In this document: piece by piece, positions 16,350 through 27,100 of the stretch
Position numbering within the stretch: the stretch's first letter is position 1
How the letters are laid out: each line of letters opens with the position of its first letter
Position numbers and translations under genes: made by a program
Notes under the pieces: model-generated
Told to the model about the DNA's origin: nothing
What the model saw: the letters and a program-made list of their open reading frames with translations, nothing else
The model's database searches: none
Source of the DNA: Microbulbifer taiwanensis
GTDB taxonomy: Bacteria; Pseudomonadota; Gammaproteobacteria; Pseudomonadales; Cellvibrionaceae
NCBI RefSeq assembly: GCF_014904815.1
Contig: NZ_JACZFR010000049.1
Coordinates: 1-64,000 of the forward strand
DNA length: 64,000 bases
Reading direction: 5' to 3'

Positions 16350-18989
16350 ATGAACCAAGGCGTCAAAGAAAAATACGGTAGGCTGGTCATCGTCGACCCC
16401 CAGCTAAAAGACTGCAAGGGGCACAACTACCGCTACGCCAAGGGTATCGCCGAAGAACTGGGCCTCCCGGCTGTCGTACTCTCCCACAGGCAATTCGGTG
16501 GGGAGGGCGATAACGCCATCGACGTGCGTCCCTGCCTGTCATTCGACCAGTACAACAACAGCGCCTTCAAAGACGGCTACCGCCCCAGCTTCTTCGAAAA
16601 GCTCACCCGCTTCAAAGACCACGTCTTTACGCGCCTGCAGCAGAACAATGGCATCTGGGAAAAGAAGTCCCCGCTCGGTACCCTGGTTGCAATCTCCGTA
16701 GCCATCGGTAATTTCCTGTGGTTCCTCCCCGCGCTCTTCCACCAGCTGTACCTGCTCACCTTCGGCCGCGGCACTTCCGCCCACACTGACCTGGCGGCAA
16801 AGGAACTGAAAGCGGCGTTCGAAGATGTAGGCCTGCGTCAGGGCGATCTGCTGGTCATGCAGACCATGCTCTGGCCGACCTTCGAATCCCTGCTTGAACT
16901 GAAGATCCAGGCAAATAAAAACTACGGCTGCGATGCACTGTTCATCGTCCATGAAGACTGGACCATCTACAACACCGTGTACACCCGTTTTTCTCCGGCA
17001 AAACTGAAAAAGCGGGTGCTTGAATCCCTGCCGTTCAATCGGGCGAAAATCGTCTCGACCAACAAGCCCCTGAGCGAATACTGCCAGGAGTGGTGCGGCT
17101 ACTTCCCTCAGGTGGTAAACGAAATCAATTTCCCGCTCGCCGAGGGCCTTCCGCACAGAGCCATCGACGACAAGGGTCGGACAAAAGTCCTGATACCCGG
17201 TGTATACCGCGGCGACAAGAACTTCGAAAGTCTGGAACAGTTGTTCGCCAGCATCGCCGCCGAAGAGCGCGATGTGGAATTCTGCATGCACGAATCGGTC
17301 GTGGCCCGTGTCCGCCTGCCCTCACAAGGTAACTGCACTTACAGTGGTTATTCCAGCGTGGACGGCGCCTACGCGTGGCTGGAGTTTTTGAGCAGCTTTC
17401 ACCTGATCCTGATTCCCTACGGGCAGGAGTACCGACACCGCATCTCCGGCATTGTGCACGAAGCGCGCCTGCTGAATATTCCGGTGGTCTGCCACAAAGG
17501 CATCGCTGATGCCAGCCTACTGGCGGACGAGCGCTGCACATATGGTGACAACGGTGAGGGCATAGCTGATGCCATCCGGATTGGCGCCAGCCTGGCCAGC
17601 ACGGGTGCCGCCTTCAAACCCGAACATGCGCCGGCGATCGATGCGGTACTGTTGGATGAAGCAGGCTGGGTAGAGGGCCGAGAAAAGCCCATAGCCGTGC
17701 AGGTCAAGCCTGCCTGGACCCGCTGTGGCACTTCCGTCGTGCTGGATACGCAGATGGATTGCCTGGTGGAGCAAGGCTACTTCGTAATTGAAATATATGT
17801 GAAGACAGAACCCTGGCAGCTGCGTCAGGGCCAGGTGGACACCTGTTACCAGGTAATGCGCGCTGGCCGCGAGTTCAGCGGCGGCATGGCCGTGCGCGTA
17901 CTTCTCAAGAATATTACACTGCCGCGGATGGCTGCGTACTTCTACCAGCTACTGCGCAAGCGCATCCCCGCTTTTTTCAAGCGCGAGAATATCCACAGTA
18001 CCTGGAGTGATCCTGACAAACCCCTGATCCGCTTCCTGCAGAGCAACAATGTTGAGCTGGCACTGGTCAACCATATCTTCAATAACGACTTCGCGCGCAA
18101 ATATATTCCTGCGAAGAAGTTTGTCTGCGAAACCCACGATATCCAGATCAATCAGTTGCTGCTGCGCCGTCCTGAACTGCGGGATCGCTATGATGCCGAG
18201 CTGGACTATGAGCTGAAGCTGCTCAATACCTATGATGCGGTGGTAAACCTGAACCGGACGGAACACAAGATCATCGAGCAGGCCGTGGGGGACAAAGCGC
18301 ATTTTATCGCTCCGCCAATACTGGCTCGGCGGCTTAAGAAACGCTACCCAAGCCTTGGAGCTCTTCTGGCAGCAGAATCTCGCTTCGATAGACTCGGTAG
18401 TCTGCCGGAGACATTCGACCTGTTGATCATAGCGGATGGCCACCCGGCCAATATCGAATCGGTAACACATTTTCTGGAACAGGTTTTTCCCCGTTTACCG
18501 GAAAACACTACCTTGGGATTGGTGGGAACCATCGGCAAGTACCTCAAAGTGAAACGCAGCCTGAAGACTCAAGTCTTCTCCATCGGATATGTGGAGGATC
18601 TCGCAAACCTGCACGAGTTTACGCGGGTGACTGTGTTGCCGGATATCGCGGGGGAGGGCATTCCCATCAAGACCAACGAGGTCCTGGCCCTCGGTTGTCC
18701 TTTTGTCGCCACCGTTCATGCACTGCGCGCATTTACTGCCGAAGAGCTGGAGTTGAGTGGTATTACCGCTGCGTCAGCTCCGCAGGAAATGGCTGAGCAG
18801 ATCCAGGTTCTGCTCGAGAGGCAACAAATATGGAAAGAGGTCGGCCCAGCAATACAAAGGCTCGTGGGCTGTTACAGTATGAATGACTACCTGCGAAACT
18901 GGGAGTGTCTTCTGAAGGGGAGCCCAACAGCAATCTCTCCCCAGGAAGACAACCTGAACTCAGAAAGACAATTGAATTCGGTATCTTAG
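16350..18989 (+). CDS. Large two-module glycosyltransferase-like protein
   Basis: Protein of 879 residues from ATG 16350. Two Rossmann-rich halves are visible. Residues 1 to about 430 contain DALFIVHEDWTIYNTV, RTKVLIPGVYRGDKN and an LILIPYGQEYRHRISGIVHEA block like the donor site of GT4-type enzymes. From about 445 a second unit begins (VQVKPAWTRCGTSVVLDTQ), with KFVCETHDIQINQLLLRR and a C-terminal donor-site-like IAGEGIPIKTNEVLALGCPF near residue 770. It has no signal peptide, so it would act on the cytoplasmic face. I start at 16350 because the upstream frame passes through a dispersed repeat. It is followed 10 bases later by the 611-residue unknown. Sugar specificity cannot be told. Confidence 0.7.
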   Translation: MNQGVKEKYGRLVIVDPQLKDCKGHNYRYAKGIAEELGLPAVVLSHRQFGGEGDNAIDVRPCLSFDQYNNSAFKDGYRPSFFEKLTRFKDHVFTRLQQNNGIWEKKSPLGTLVAISVAIGNFLWFLPALFHQLYLLTFGRGTSAHTDLAAKELKAAFEDVGLRQGDLLVMQTMLWPTFESLLELKIQANKNYGCDALFIVHEDWTIYNTVYTRFSPAKLKKRVLESLPFNRAKIVSTNKPLSEYCQEWCGYFPQVVNEINFPLAEGLPHRAIDDKGRTKVLIPGVYRGDKNFESLEQLFASIAAEERDVEFCMHESVVARVRLPSQGNCTYSGYSSVDGAYAWLEFLSSFHLILIPYGQEYRHRISGIVHEARLLNIPVVCHKGIADASLLADERCTYGDNGEGIADAIRIGASLASTGAAFKPEHAPAIDAVLLDEAGWVEGREKPIAVQVKPAWTRCGTSVVLDTQMDCLVEQGYFVIEIYVKTEPWQLRQGQVDTCYQVMRAGREFSGGMAVRVLLKNITLPRMAAYFYQLLRKRIPAFFKRENIHSTWSDPDKPLIRFLQSNNVELALVNHIFNNDFARKYIPAKKFVCETHDIQINQLLLRRPELRDRYDAELDYELKLLNTYDAVVNLNRTEHKIIEQAVGDKAHFIAPPILARRLKKRYPSLGALLAAESRFDRLGSLPETFDLLIIADGHPANIESVTHFLEQVFPRLPENTTLGLVGTIGKYLKVKRSLKTQVFSIGYVEDLANLHEFTRVTVLPDIAGEGIPIKTNEVLALGCPFVATVHALRAFTAEELELSGITAASAPQEMAEQIQVLLERQQIWKEVGPAIQRLVGCYSMNDYLRNWECLLKGSPTAISPQEDNLNSERQLNSVS

Positions 18990-18999
18990 GCTTCAAAAT

Positions 19000-20835
19000 A
19001 TGAGTAACACCCTTATTGTCACCGGTTACGATTGCCCAATCTATAAGCAGGAACAACACTCCGTCGTAGGTGAGAGCTCTTCAGCTCCTCGCTTATTGGA
19101 AGAATTTTGTCAGCAGTTCGGCGACACCATCGAGTGGCGAGGTGTCCGTAGTCCGGGAAGCGTACTGCCAAGTGAAGCTGGCAATAGCCAGAAGGGCTGG
19201 GCGGATGCAAGTAGCTACAAAGTACTGGATCAACTGAAAGCTGCTAGTGCAGAGTACCGCTTCCTGCTGGTCTACCAAGCGCCGGAAGCGGTATTTGCCG
19301 GCGTATATAGAGCCACGGGTGGTGACCTGTCTAAGGTGAATATCGCGCTGGAAGCCTGGGCCCAGGCTAATCGGTCGATTCTCAACTTTTTCCAATGCAA
19401 CCGGGAGACCAGTGCTCTAGTTCACATCTTTGCGCCCCAAGAGCAAGCTTTAGATTTCAGCGGTATCTACAGCAACTTGATGGGGGGGGAGGCATCGCTC
19501 GCTTTCATGAGGGCAAGGGCCGCGGATTCGGTGCTTGAAGCGCTGGCTCCTCAAATGGTTGAAAAGTTCACTGCCCACCAGGAGCTGTATGGAAAACTGC
19601 AGTTGGCGGCCTCCCTGCCTGGTGCGGATCTCGATCAAAGTGGCAATCCCTATTCGAGAAGCGAATACCTAGCCTCCCTCGCGGCCGAATCGTTGTTAAC
19701 AGGGAATGGTAAAAGTAATAAGGAGCTCGAGGATGAACTCGGGCTGTCCCTGCTGCAGATCCATCAGCTGCAAGAAGAGTTGGAGCACTACTTCCTGAAA
19801 TACGAAAAGTTCGGGGCCGGTGCAATAGAGCACGGCTCTCCGGCAGCCCTTTCCCACTCGTCGGATTATTCCTCGGTGTCGGCCGTAGAAATAGTTGGAA
19901 GCTATGCGGAAAGTGGATATAGAGATATCCATTTAAAGCTATCAAGCCTGGTATTGGCCGACGGCCGCGACTTTGACAGCCTCTCATGCAAACTAGTATT
20001 GAAGGCTGGTATGGCAGCGCTAGAGCTCCGCGCAAACGAAGGTGGTGTGAATGCCTTGTCGTCATGGCCGAATGAAATGCATGATGATCACGGTCCATTC
20101 TTGCTATTTATTCCTGATGCTGATAAAGAAGAGTGCACTCAACAGCAACAGTTGCTAGCGGAAATGAATACTGAAGATCGCCAGCTTGTATTTAGTATTG
20201 TCAATGTGCTGAGAGATCACTTTACAAGTGGCAGCATACAAGGTGCAGAAAGTCTCTCAATAGAAGATATACGCGACTGGCGTTTGGTTGCCATCGAGCT
20301 GGCGAAGAAAGCTGAGGGAGTGAATTCCTTCATTTCGGTTGATGACGTGCACCTCCGGGAAGAATTGGTCTCGGAAGGTTACAACCACATCTGGTTTGAT
20401 TGTCGCAACTTACAGTTCGGTACGCGCATATACCCAAGTTACAGTTTTAAATTTACTGCAGCTGAACACAGGAACAGGTACAACTTGGCACTGGAATTCC
20501 GGGAACTGGAGGGCAATAAACCGCCGCTGGAGGCTTGGCCTACCGAGTTTTCTGACGAATTCGGCAACAAGTTGCAAGCCAGTTTGATTGTTAAAGCAGG
20601 AAGTATACATATTGATCTGAGTGAGCAGATAACCGGCGCGGACGGAGCAATGTTGTCCTCGATTATCAAAAAATTGCCAATCCTGATTGAGTCGCTGGCG
20701 GGAAGCGGCCTAACGTCAACTAAAGGCTGGGACTTCTGGTGGAAACAAGTTGCAGGCCTAGACCAGAAAACTGTGACTTATAGAGTCGAAAAGAGGAGCC
20801 TGATGGGGCGAGTGAAAGCGCGTCTAAGGCGGTAA
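19000..20835 (+). CDS. Unknown protein of the polysaccharide locus with central coiled coil
   Basis: Protein of 611 residues. The N-terminal 220 residues look like an alpha/beta nucleotide- or sulfo-transferase-like fold (YRFLLVYQAPEAVFAGVY resembles the loop of sulfotransferase relatives) but lack a clear P-loop. Residues about 245-275 contain a short coiled coil with LLQIHQLQEELEHYFLKY, a motif I have seen recurring in capsule-cluster proteins. The C-terminal 300 residues are beta-rich and repetitive in pattern (YRDIHLKLSSL and TRIYPSYSFKF-type strands). No membrane segment. It starts 10 bases after one glycosyltransferase and ends about 25 bases before another, so it is probably part of the same operon. 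Function unknown. Confidence 0.6.
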   Translation: MSNTLIVTGYDCPIYKQEQHSVVGESSSAPRLLEEFCQQFGDTIEWRGVRSPGSVLPSEAGNSQKGWADASSYKVLDQLKAASAEYRFLLVYQAPEAVFAGVYRATGGDLSKVNIALEAWAQANRSILNFFQCNRETSALVHIFAPQEQALDFSGIYSNLMGGEASLAFMRARAADSVLEALAPQMVEKFTAHQELYGKLQLAASLPGADLDQSGNPYSRSEYLASLAAESLLTGNGKSNKELEDELGLSLLQIHQLQEELEHYFLKYEKFGAGAIEHGSPAALSHSSDYSSVSAVEIVGSYAESGYRDIHLKLSSLVLADGRDFDSLSCKLVLKAGMAALELRANEGGVNALSSWPNEMHDDHGPFLLFIPDADKEECTQQQQLLAEMNTEDRQLVFSIVNVLRDHFTSGSIQGAESLSIEDIRDWRLVAIELAKKAEGVNSFISVDDVHLREELVSEGYNHIWFDCRNLQFGTRIYPSYSFKFTAAEHRNRYNLALEFRELEGNKPPLEAWPTEFSDEFGNKLQASLIVKAGSIHIDLSEQITGADGAMLSSIIKKLPILIESLAGSGLTSTKGWDFWWKQVAGLDQKTVTYRVEKRSLMGRVKARLRR

Positions 20836-20860
20836 CCACTACTGTTTGAGAAGTCTCTGC

Positions 20861-22099
20861 ATGTCCCGTAATGCCCTGAAAAAACTGGTGGTGGTGGATC
20901 CCGCGTTGATCGCAGCAGGAGGGCACCACACGGGGTTTGCCCTGATGGCGGCGAGATCCCTTTCCGAGCGCAACGAGTCCGTTGAGCTAGAGTTCGTCTG
21001 CAGCCACTGCATTGATGAGACGATAAAAGCTGAACTTGAGGGATATGGCTGCCGACTTAAACCGGAATTCCATTTCAACTTCTACGAAGTTTTCGGACAA
21101 GAAGTCAGGTTGGCGGAGGTCCAGCCCTTTATCAGACAAGCGACCCTAGAGTATGCCCGTGTGATAAGGGACGTCGAAGAACGTTCTTATGGGCAGGAAT
21201 TGATATTTTTCCATCCGAGTCTGAGCTGGGAGCACGCATATGCGCTGTCCTTGGCGCTTAAGTTTATTGGTGATCAAAACACGTCGACCCATATAGTGTG
21301 TGCCATGTTCAACCCGGGTATAACGCATAATGGGGTGACCACTGACTCGAGGGCAAAAATGCAATATGCCCTGGGTTTTCGGTGCCTGCGGTCTCTGGCA
21401 AACGTAAAATTATATGCAAGTGATTATGAGTTAGCGGAAACTTACGCACGCTTGCTGAATTTGCAAGAAAAGTTGCCTATACACCCCTGCTATCTGGCGG
21501 ACTGGGATCGCCTGTATCAGGCCCAGAGAGTTATGGATGGGCAGGGTAAAAATACGCGCAAGAGAGTGATCCTCTACATGGGGGATGCCAAGCGAGACAA
21601 GGGGTTCTATCATCTTCCAAGATTGATTAAAAATGCCTTGAAATCTGTGGGCGAAGATCAAGAATTGTATATTCAATTTTCGATTCCCTGGCCCGATACC
21701 GAATTGCACTCCGTCGCGATGGAGCTGCGGGACTTAGCAGCCAAGTACAGCAGTATAGTTATTGAAGAAGGGTTTTTAGGAGAGGCTGAATTGCATCAGC
21801 TGCTTGGCTGTGCATCGATGTTTACGTTCAATTACTGCTCCGAAATTTACAAAAACAAGAGCTCCGGGTTCTTCTGGATAGTGGCTTGGTATGGGATACC
21901 AATATACTGCTTTGGCAACTCCTGGATGAACAGGGAATCGCGCAGACTTGGGCGGCCATTCCTGAGTTCAAGAGGCGGTATGGTTGGATTCCGCAATGCT
22001 CTGGCGAATTTGCGGCATTCGAAAAACATACCACAAACGTCTGACAATCCGTACTGGAAAGCAGTATATCGGAGCTTTTGGAGCTGGATATGTCAGTGA
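20861..22099 (+). CDS. Glycosyltransferase-like protein (GT-B type)
   Basis: Protein of 412 residues. The N-terminal part has KKLVVVDPALIAAGGHHTGFAL, an acceptor-domain start like the first glycosyltransferase of the locus (RLVIVDPQLKDCKGH), and the C-terminal domain has RVILYMGDAKRDKGF followed by a donor-site region (FGNSWMNRESRRLGR). I call it a GT4-like enzyme with low specificity information. Start at ATG 20861 rather than TTG 20846. Shine-Dalgarno is weak. Confidence 0.6.
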   Translation: MSRNALKKLVVVDPALIAAGGHHTGFALMAARSLSERNESVELEFVCSHCIDETIKAELEGYGCRLKPEFHFNFYEVFGQEVRLAEVQPFIRQATLEYARVIRDVEERSYGQELIFFHPSLSWEHAYALSLALKFIGDQNTSTHIVCAMFNPGITHNGVTTDSRAKMQYALGFRCLRSLANVKLYASDYELAETYARLLNLQEKLPIHPCYLADWDRLYQAQRVMDGQGKNTRKRVILYMGDAKRDKGFYHLPRLIKNALKSVGEDQELYIQFSIPWPDTELHSVAMELRDLAAKYSSIVIEEGFLGEAELHQLLGCASMFTFNYCSEIYKNKSSGFFWIVAWYGIPIYCFGNSWMNRESRRLGRPFLSSRGGMVGFRNALANLRHSKNIPQTSDNPYWKAVYRSFWSWICQ

Positions 22100-22169
22100 T
22101 GTCGTGGGGCTGCATAGATAATTGTGGAAATCCAGAAAAACAAAATTACAAAGATGAGGTTCTATTAGC

Positions 22170-23108
22170 GTGCTAGGCACTCAGGTTTTAGATTACGTTA
22201 AAGATAAGCTTTTATTATCTGGTGTCCCGGCTGGCTCCATAGTACATGTTGGTTGTGGCGCCAATGTTGAAATCGACTTTTACGTGGATATGCGATTCCA
22301 AGAAGTATATCTTTTCGACGCCAGCGAAGAAGTTTGTAATCAATTGGAATTCAGTACTGCTGCACATGCCGGTGTCCACATACGGCATGCGGTTGTGGCA
22401 GATACTAATGGAAGACGTAAGATACATCGGACCAATAACCAGGATTTTGATTCTCTGGAAGACCCAGGGAAGCTGACGGATTTCTTTCCAAATCTAAAAG
22501 TGGTGGCTACTGAAGATGTAGAGACAGTAGCCTTGGGTAAAGTACTGCAACAAGCGGCTGCAGATGAGGAGAGGTTTAATGTCCTTATTGCGGAAATTGG
22601 CGGGGACAGTTGCAAACTTTTCCAAACAGTGAGTGCTATTGATTTACAGAGGTTTTCGATTCTAATAATCAAGAGAGCTAACTTGAACGTCGGTAGTTCC
22701 GTTTCTGGCGGCGGTCTAGATTCTTGTCTGGAAAAAAAATATTTTAATCTGGAATTCCAGGATGAAAGTGAGTATCCATTCAGTTGCAGGATTTATCTGC
22801 GTAATGAAGATGCTATCCACATTGAAGCGTTGTCCGCGGAAAGAGATCAGTTAAAGGCGGAGAAAAATAAGATTGACAAGATTCTCGTCAAGGCACAGGC
22901 AGATCTGGATGACCTACGCAAGCAGTATGGTAATCTGAGGCGGGAAAAAGCCCGGCAGAACGGTGTGATGGTGCAGGTAGCACAGCGTCTTCAGAGCGCC
23001 TCGGATCAGTACCTCAAGCTTGTGGAGAAATATCCCGAGTTGCGGGAGCTAGGCGAGACGGTTTTCCTGCCAGTTATGGGCGGTGTTCCCGAAGGTAAAA
23101 CCGAATGA
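22170..23108 (+). CDS. FkbM-like methyltransferase with C-terminal coiled coil
   Basis: Protein of 312 residues. Residues 1 to about 210 follow the FkbM pattern: IVHVGCGANVEIDFYV (SAM loop, near 24-39), EVYLFDAS (acidic strand end) and IAEIGGDSCKLFQTV where FkbM enzymes have the ID-x-EG block. Residues about 222-260 are a charged coiled coil (AERDQLKAEKNKIDKILVK). FkbM enzymes O-methylate sugars; sugar or polysaccharide methylation is inferred. The start is GTG 22170. The stop overlaps the next ATG by 4 bases (ATGA), indicating coupling to the sulfotransferase-like gene. Base composition falls towards AT from here on. Confidence 0.55.
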   Translation: MLGTQVLDYVKDKLLLSGVPAGSIVHVGCGANVEIDFYVDMRFQEVYLFDASEEVCNQLEFSTAAHAGVHIRHAVVADTNGRRKIHRTNNQDFDSLEDPGKLTDFFPNLKVVATEDVETVALGKVLQQAAADEERFNVLIAEIGGDSCKLFQTVSAIDLQRFSILIIKRANLNVGSSVSGGGLDSCLEKKYFNLEFQDESEYPFSCRIYLRNEDAIHIEALSAERDQLKAEKNKIDKILVKAQADLDDLRKQYGNLRREKARQNGVMVQVAQRLQSASDQYLKLVEKYPELRELGETVFLPVMGGVPEGKTE

Positions 23109-24043
23109 ACAGAGAGGAGCTGCAGAAAATAGACGGCCTTTTCCGAGAGCTTACGTCTATTTCCCAGCTGGCTGCGGATGGCGCGGTGGATGTTTTAGAG
23201 TCGGTAGCTCTTCCAAACGACTCCGTGTCTTTGAGCGAGCAAATACAGCAGCTAGGCTCGGAGAGCGAGCGAAGGCCGACCATCCGAACGATTCATCATT
23301 TTGCCTGTACCGGGGGGACATTGATTTCAAAATGCCTCAGTGCGCTACCGAATGTTTACTTATTAAGTGAGGTGCACCCTTACTCTCACCTGAGTCGTGT
23401 TGATGGACGCCCGCAATTTGTCCCTTCTGATATTAGAAAGCTATCTTGTTGGGCTGGTATTCCAAATGTTAATAATTTATCTGAAAAGCTGTTTCTTGAG
23501 TCAATGGTTGTGGCTGAAGAGCATGTGGATACATTAGGGGGTAGGCTGATTCTACGGGACCACACGCATTCTGATTATTGCGTTAACGCTTACTTTGACC
23601 AAGAATCTACAGTGTTGAGGTTGCTTCGTGAGCGCTTCTCTATCTTATCTGTAGCTACTGTTCGGCATCCAGTAGAAAGTTATTTATCACTCAAGGCTAA
23701 TGGTTGGGTTCATTTTCAGCCAAGTACATTCGATGAATACTGCCGAAGGCAGCTGGCATTCTTGAAAAATAATTCTACTAGTGCGGTTTTTAAATATGAA
23801 GCATTTGTAGAGCAGCCAGGTTTACAGTTGAAGGCCATCGCTGATGTGTTAGACCTTAACTATAGCGAATCTTTTCAAATGATTTTTAATATTTTTAAGG
23901 TCTCTGGAGATAGTGGTCGAAGCTCTGGAGTGATCGAGAAAAGAGACAATAAAAATCTGCCCAGTGATTTTCAGAGCGAATGTATAAACAGTAAAAACTA
24001 TTTCGAATTATGTGATTTCCTCGATTACCAGCCCCGCTGTTAA
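23105..24043 (+). CDS. Sulfotransferase-like P-loop protein
   Basis: Protein of 312 residues. The PAPS-loop-like motif is HHFACTGGTLISKCLSALPN (near residues 63-82), followed by VYLLSEVHPYSHL, a GRLILRDHTHSDYCV strand, and the downstream SVATVRHPVESYLSL block, which corresponds to the 3'-phosphate-binding Arg/Ser segment of sulfotransferases (xxRNPxDxxxS). The loop differs from the usual K-x-G-T-T. It is translationally coupled (ATGA) to the FkbM-like gene. It probably modifies the polysaccharide with sulfate; donor and acceptor are not provable from sequence. Confidence 0.65.
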   Translation: MNREELQKIDGLFRELTSISQLAADGAVDVLESVALPNDSVSLSEQIQQLGSESERRPTIRTIHHFACTGGTLISKCLSALPNVYLLSEVHPYSHLSRVDGRPQFVPSDIRKLSCWAGIPNVNNLSEKLFLESMVVAEEHVDTLGGRLILRDHTHSDYCVNAYFDQESTVLRLLRERFSILSVATVRHPVESYLSLKANGWVHFQPSTFDEYCRRQLAFLKNNSTSAVFKYEAFVEQPGLQLKAIADVLDLNYSESFQMIFNIFKVSGDSGRSSGVIEKRDNKNLPSDFQSECINSKNYFELCDFLDYQPRC

Positions 24044-24123
24044 GCTTTCTATGGGTGCTGCTGGGTTTGCGCCCATTAATTTTTATAGAAAAAAGTAAGT
24101 TGAAGCTAAGTTGAGATTGATTT

Positions 24124-27100
24124 GTGAGCCATTTGTTAAAGATTAGAAGTCTGCTAAATTCAGGGGAGAATAAGCTGGCAGTGTCTGCTTGCAGGCAGGC
24201 AATTTCTTTGTATCCATCGTTTTATGTTTTTTATGAATTGTTGGCCGAGCTGTACTTGAAGATTGACAGCAAGGAATTGGCTCTCGAGACCATAAAGGCT
24301 GGCTTGAGGTGGCAGCCTGATTCGATCCGGCTGCTGAAATTGCATGAAACATTAATTGAGGTTCAGCCTTCTCGCAAAGACTGTGAAACATTTTGCGGAA
24401 AATATATAGAGTTGCCTTCCAATGAGAGCCGTCGGATCGTAAGTGGAGGGTTAAGGCTTAGTGGAAAATTAAAGCAAGCAAAACAAGGCAAGCCTCTTGT
24501 CTCAATCGTTACCGTAGTTTACAACAATCCTTCTTCGCTAGAGCGTTGCATAAAGTCAGTTATATCTCAAACTTATGAGAATATTGAGTATATAGTAATT
24601 GATGGTGGTAGTGACAATCCTACATTAGATATTCTTAAAAAATATAAGGGGGGAATTGATTACTTTGTGTCCGAAAGCGATAGAGGTATTTACCATGCGA
24701 TGAATAAAGGGATTCAGGTCGCGCAGGGTGATTATATCTGTCTCTTAAATTCAGACGATTATTACCATCCGGATTTTGTGAGTCGGTCTGTCGATGCTGT
24801 GTTGGCTAAAGGTTCCGACATAACATATAGCGACTATTTTGCAGGTGGTTCGCAGCTGGTCGCTGAGCCTATTACTGATGGATTGTTCCTTGGGCATATG
24901 AATGTTTGTCATTGTACTTTTTTGGTTTCTAAAGAATGTTACAACATTGTTGGGCCTTATGATGAAGAGCTGAAAATCGTAAGTGATGTACTTTGGACAC
25001 AGAAAGCGTACGAGGCTGGGTTTACTTTTTCTCATATAAATCAAGCCTTGCTTAATTTCAGTGAGGGGGGCTTGTCATCTGGCTCGACTGAGCAGAATCG
25101 CAGATTAATTGTCCACGAAATCGTAGACAGTTACCTGCAGCGCTTTCCGTTTCTTTCTCCTGCCGAGGCTGAAGATATATATTTCTTGCGGTTTGATAAT
25201 ACACGTCTAGTTGATGTTGCAAGTCTAGGGGGAAAGTACAAAAACAAAAAAATATTTTTAAGTGCTTTGCGCAATTATATTGTTTATTGCATGAGGAGAG
25301 ACAACTATAGGCTTTCGCATGAAGAGGCATCTGGTGTTTTCCTCGACTACATCGCCGCATGTGAAATGCTCGGGATTGATAAAAGATACATTCGTATAAA
25401 TACGAAGCATGGGTATCTTTCAGATGTTCTTGAAGAGATTTTAGGAGTACTTGACAGAAGGGATATAGGCCGTAAATGCGTTCTGCATTTTGCTTCAGTT
25501 TTCTCTGCGCCATCTGAGACGTTTATATACGATTTACTGGTTCGGATGGACAGCGATGGGGAGTATGAGAACTTTATACTTTGCGATGAAAGGAAGCTTT
25601 CTTCCGAAAGGCCTTTTCAAAATGCGATTTGTGTGCCGTGGTCCGATTTTCGGCCGGAAGTTCGGAATGAAATTTACAAATATATACTCGAGTATCTTAG
25701 CCCTGTTGCATTAATAGCGCATTTTGCGCTGAATGAGTGGAAGCTGAGCGTGCGCCTAGCCTCGCTAGGTATTAAGATTCCAACACTGTCCATGACTCAT
25801 GGCATCGATGTATTTATGCTAAAGTCTAATGCGGAGTATAGGCGTTATATATTAGAAGATTTTTGTTCTCGGACTGATACAAAATTTACGGCAGTATCCA
25901 ACTATCTTGTGGACGAACTTGTTAAAAATGGCGTTCCAAGGCACAAGGTGGAACGCATTTACAACACTGCAAATCCAGAATTTTATAGAAATAGAAAAAT
26001 AGATAGTTTTTTCAAGTATGATCGACAGCTGAATATTTTAGCTGTGGGTAGGTGTATACCTCTTAAAGGTCATAGTGATCTATTGATAGGTTTAGGATGG
26101 TTTGTTAACAATTGCTGTTTAAATACGAAGTTAACTATTGTTTATGGAAGAGGAGATGAGTGCCTCAATGATTTAAAACAGCAGTTATTAAGTTTGAAGT
26201 TGCAAAACCATGTTGAGTTCATTCCGTTCGTGGATTTCACTCTTGAAAAATCATTTTTTACAAATTTTGACATATTTGTGCAGCCCTCAAGATATTCAAA
26301 TGATATTTTAAACAGGTCTGAGAGTTTCGGGGTGTCGGTTCTCGAAGCAATTTTTTCAGGACTCCCAGTTATTACAACTGACGCCGGAGGCTTACCGGAG
26401 GTGCTTGGGCGGAATTCAGACTATGGCAGAGTTGTTCCGCACGGTGATGGAATAGAAATTGGTAAGGCACTGAAAGATTTTTATGAAAACCCAGAGACAT
26501 TTACTGATAATGTTGAATATGCTCGAGAGCGATTTGAATATTTTTCAGAGGGAAAACAGCTTGCGTCTTTGAAGTATGAGCTTCATAGACTTACGGCTCC
26601 AGAAGTTAAAGTTGCTATGTTTACTTCAAGTACTGCAGGTGGTGCTGGTTATGCTGCTTTTCGATTGTTTAGAGGCTTGAGAGATCAAACAGCGATCGCT
26701 CCATCCTTGTTTGCAATTACACATAACGGAGACAAGGAATCTGATGTCAGGATTGTGAGACACCCGAGTGGAAATAATGAAGGGTGGTTTGCCAGGCAGA
26801 ATCCACTGAACAGTAGGCCAGGGTTTACCATTTTTACTATCGATCACTCCAATATTGGAAAGGGTCATTTATTGGAAATGGTGGATGATTGTGATGTCAT
26901 CAACCTTCATTGGACTGCCAGATTTTTGTCGGTTGACAATATAGCCTTTTTGAGTAATTTGAATAAGCCTATTGTAATGACTGTTCGTGATATGCAGCCA
27001 ATTACAGGAGGGTGTCATTTTTTTCATGGCTGTGAGCAATGGAAAGCCGATTGTTCGGGCTGTCCGCAATTAATTGACAATTTTAGTGATTTTCCTAGCA

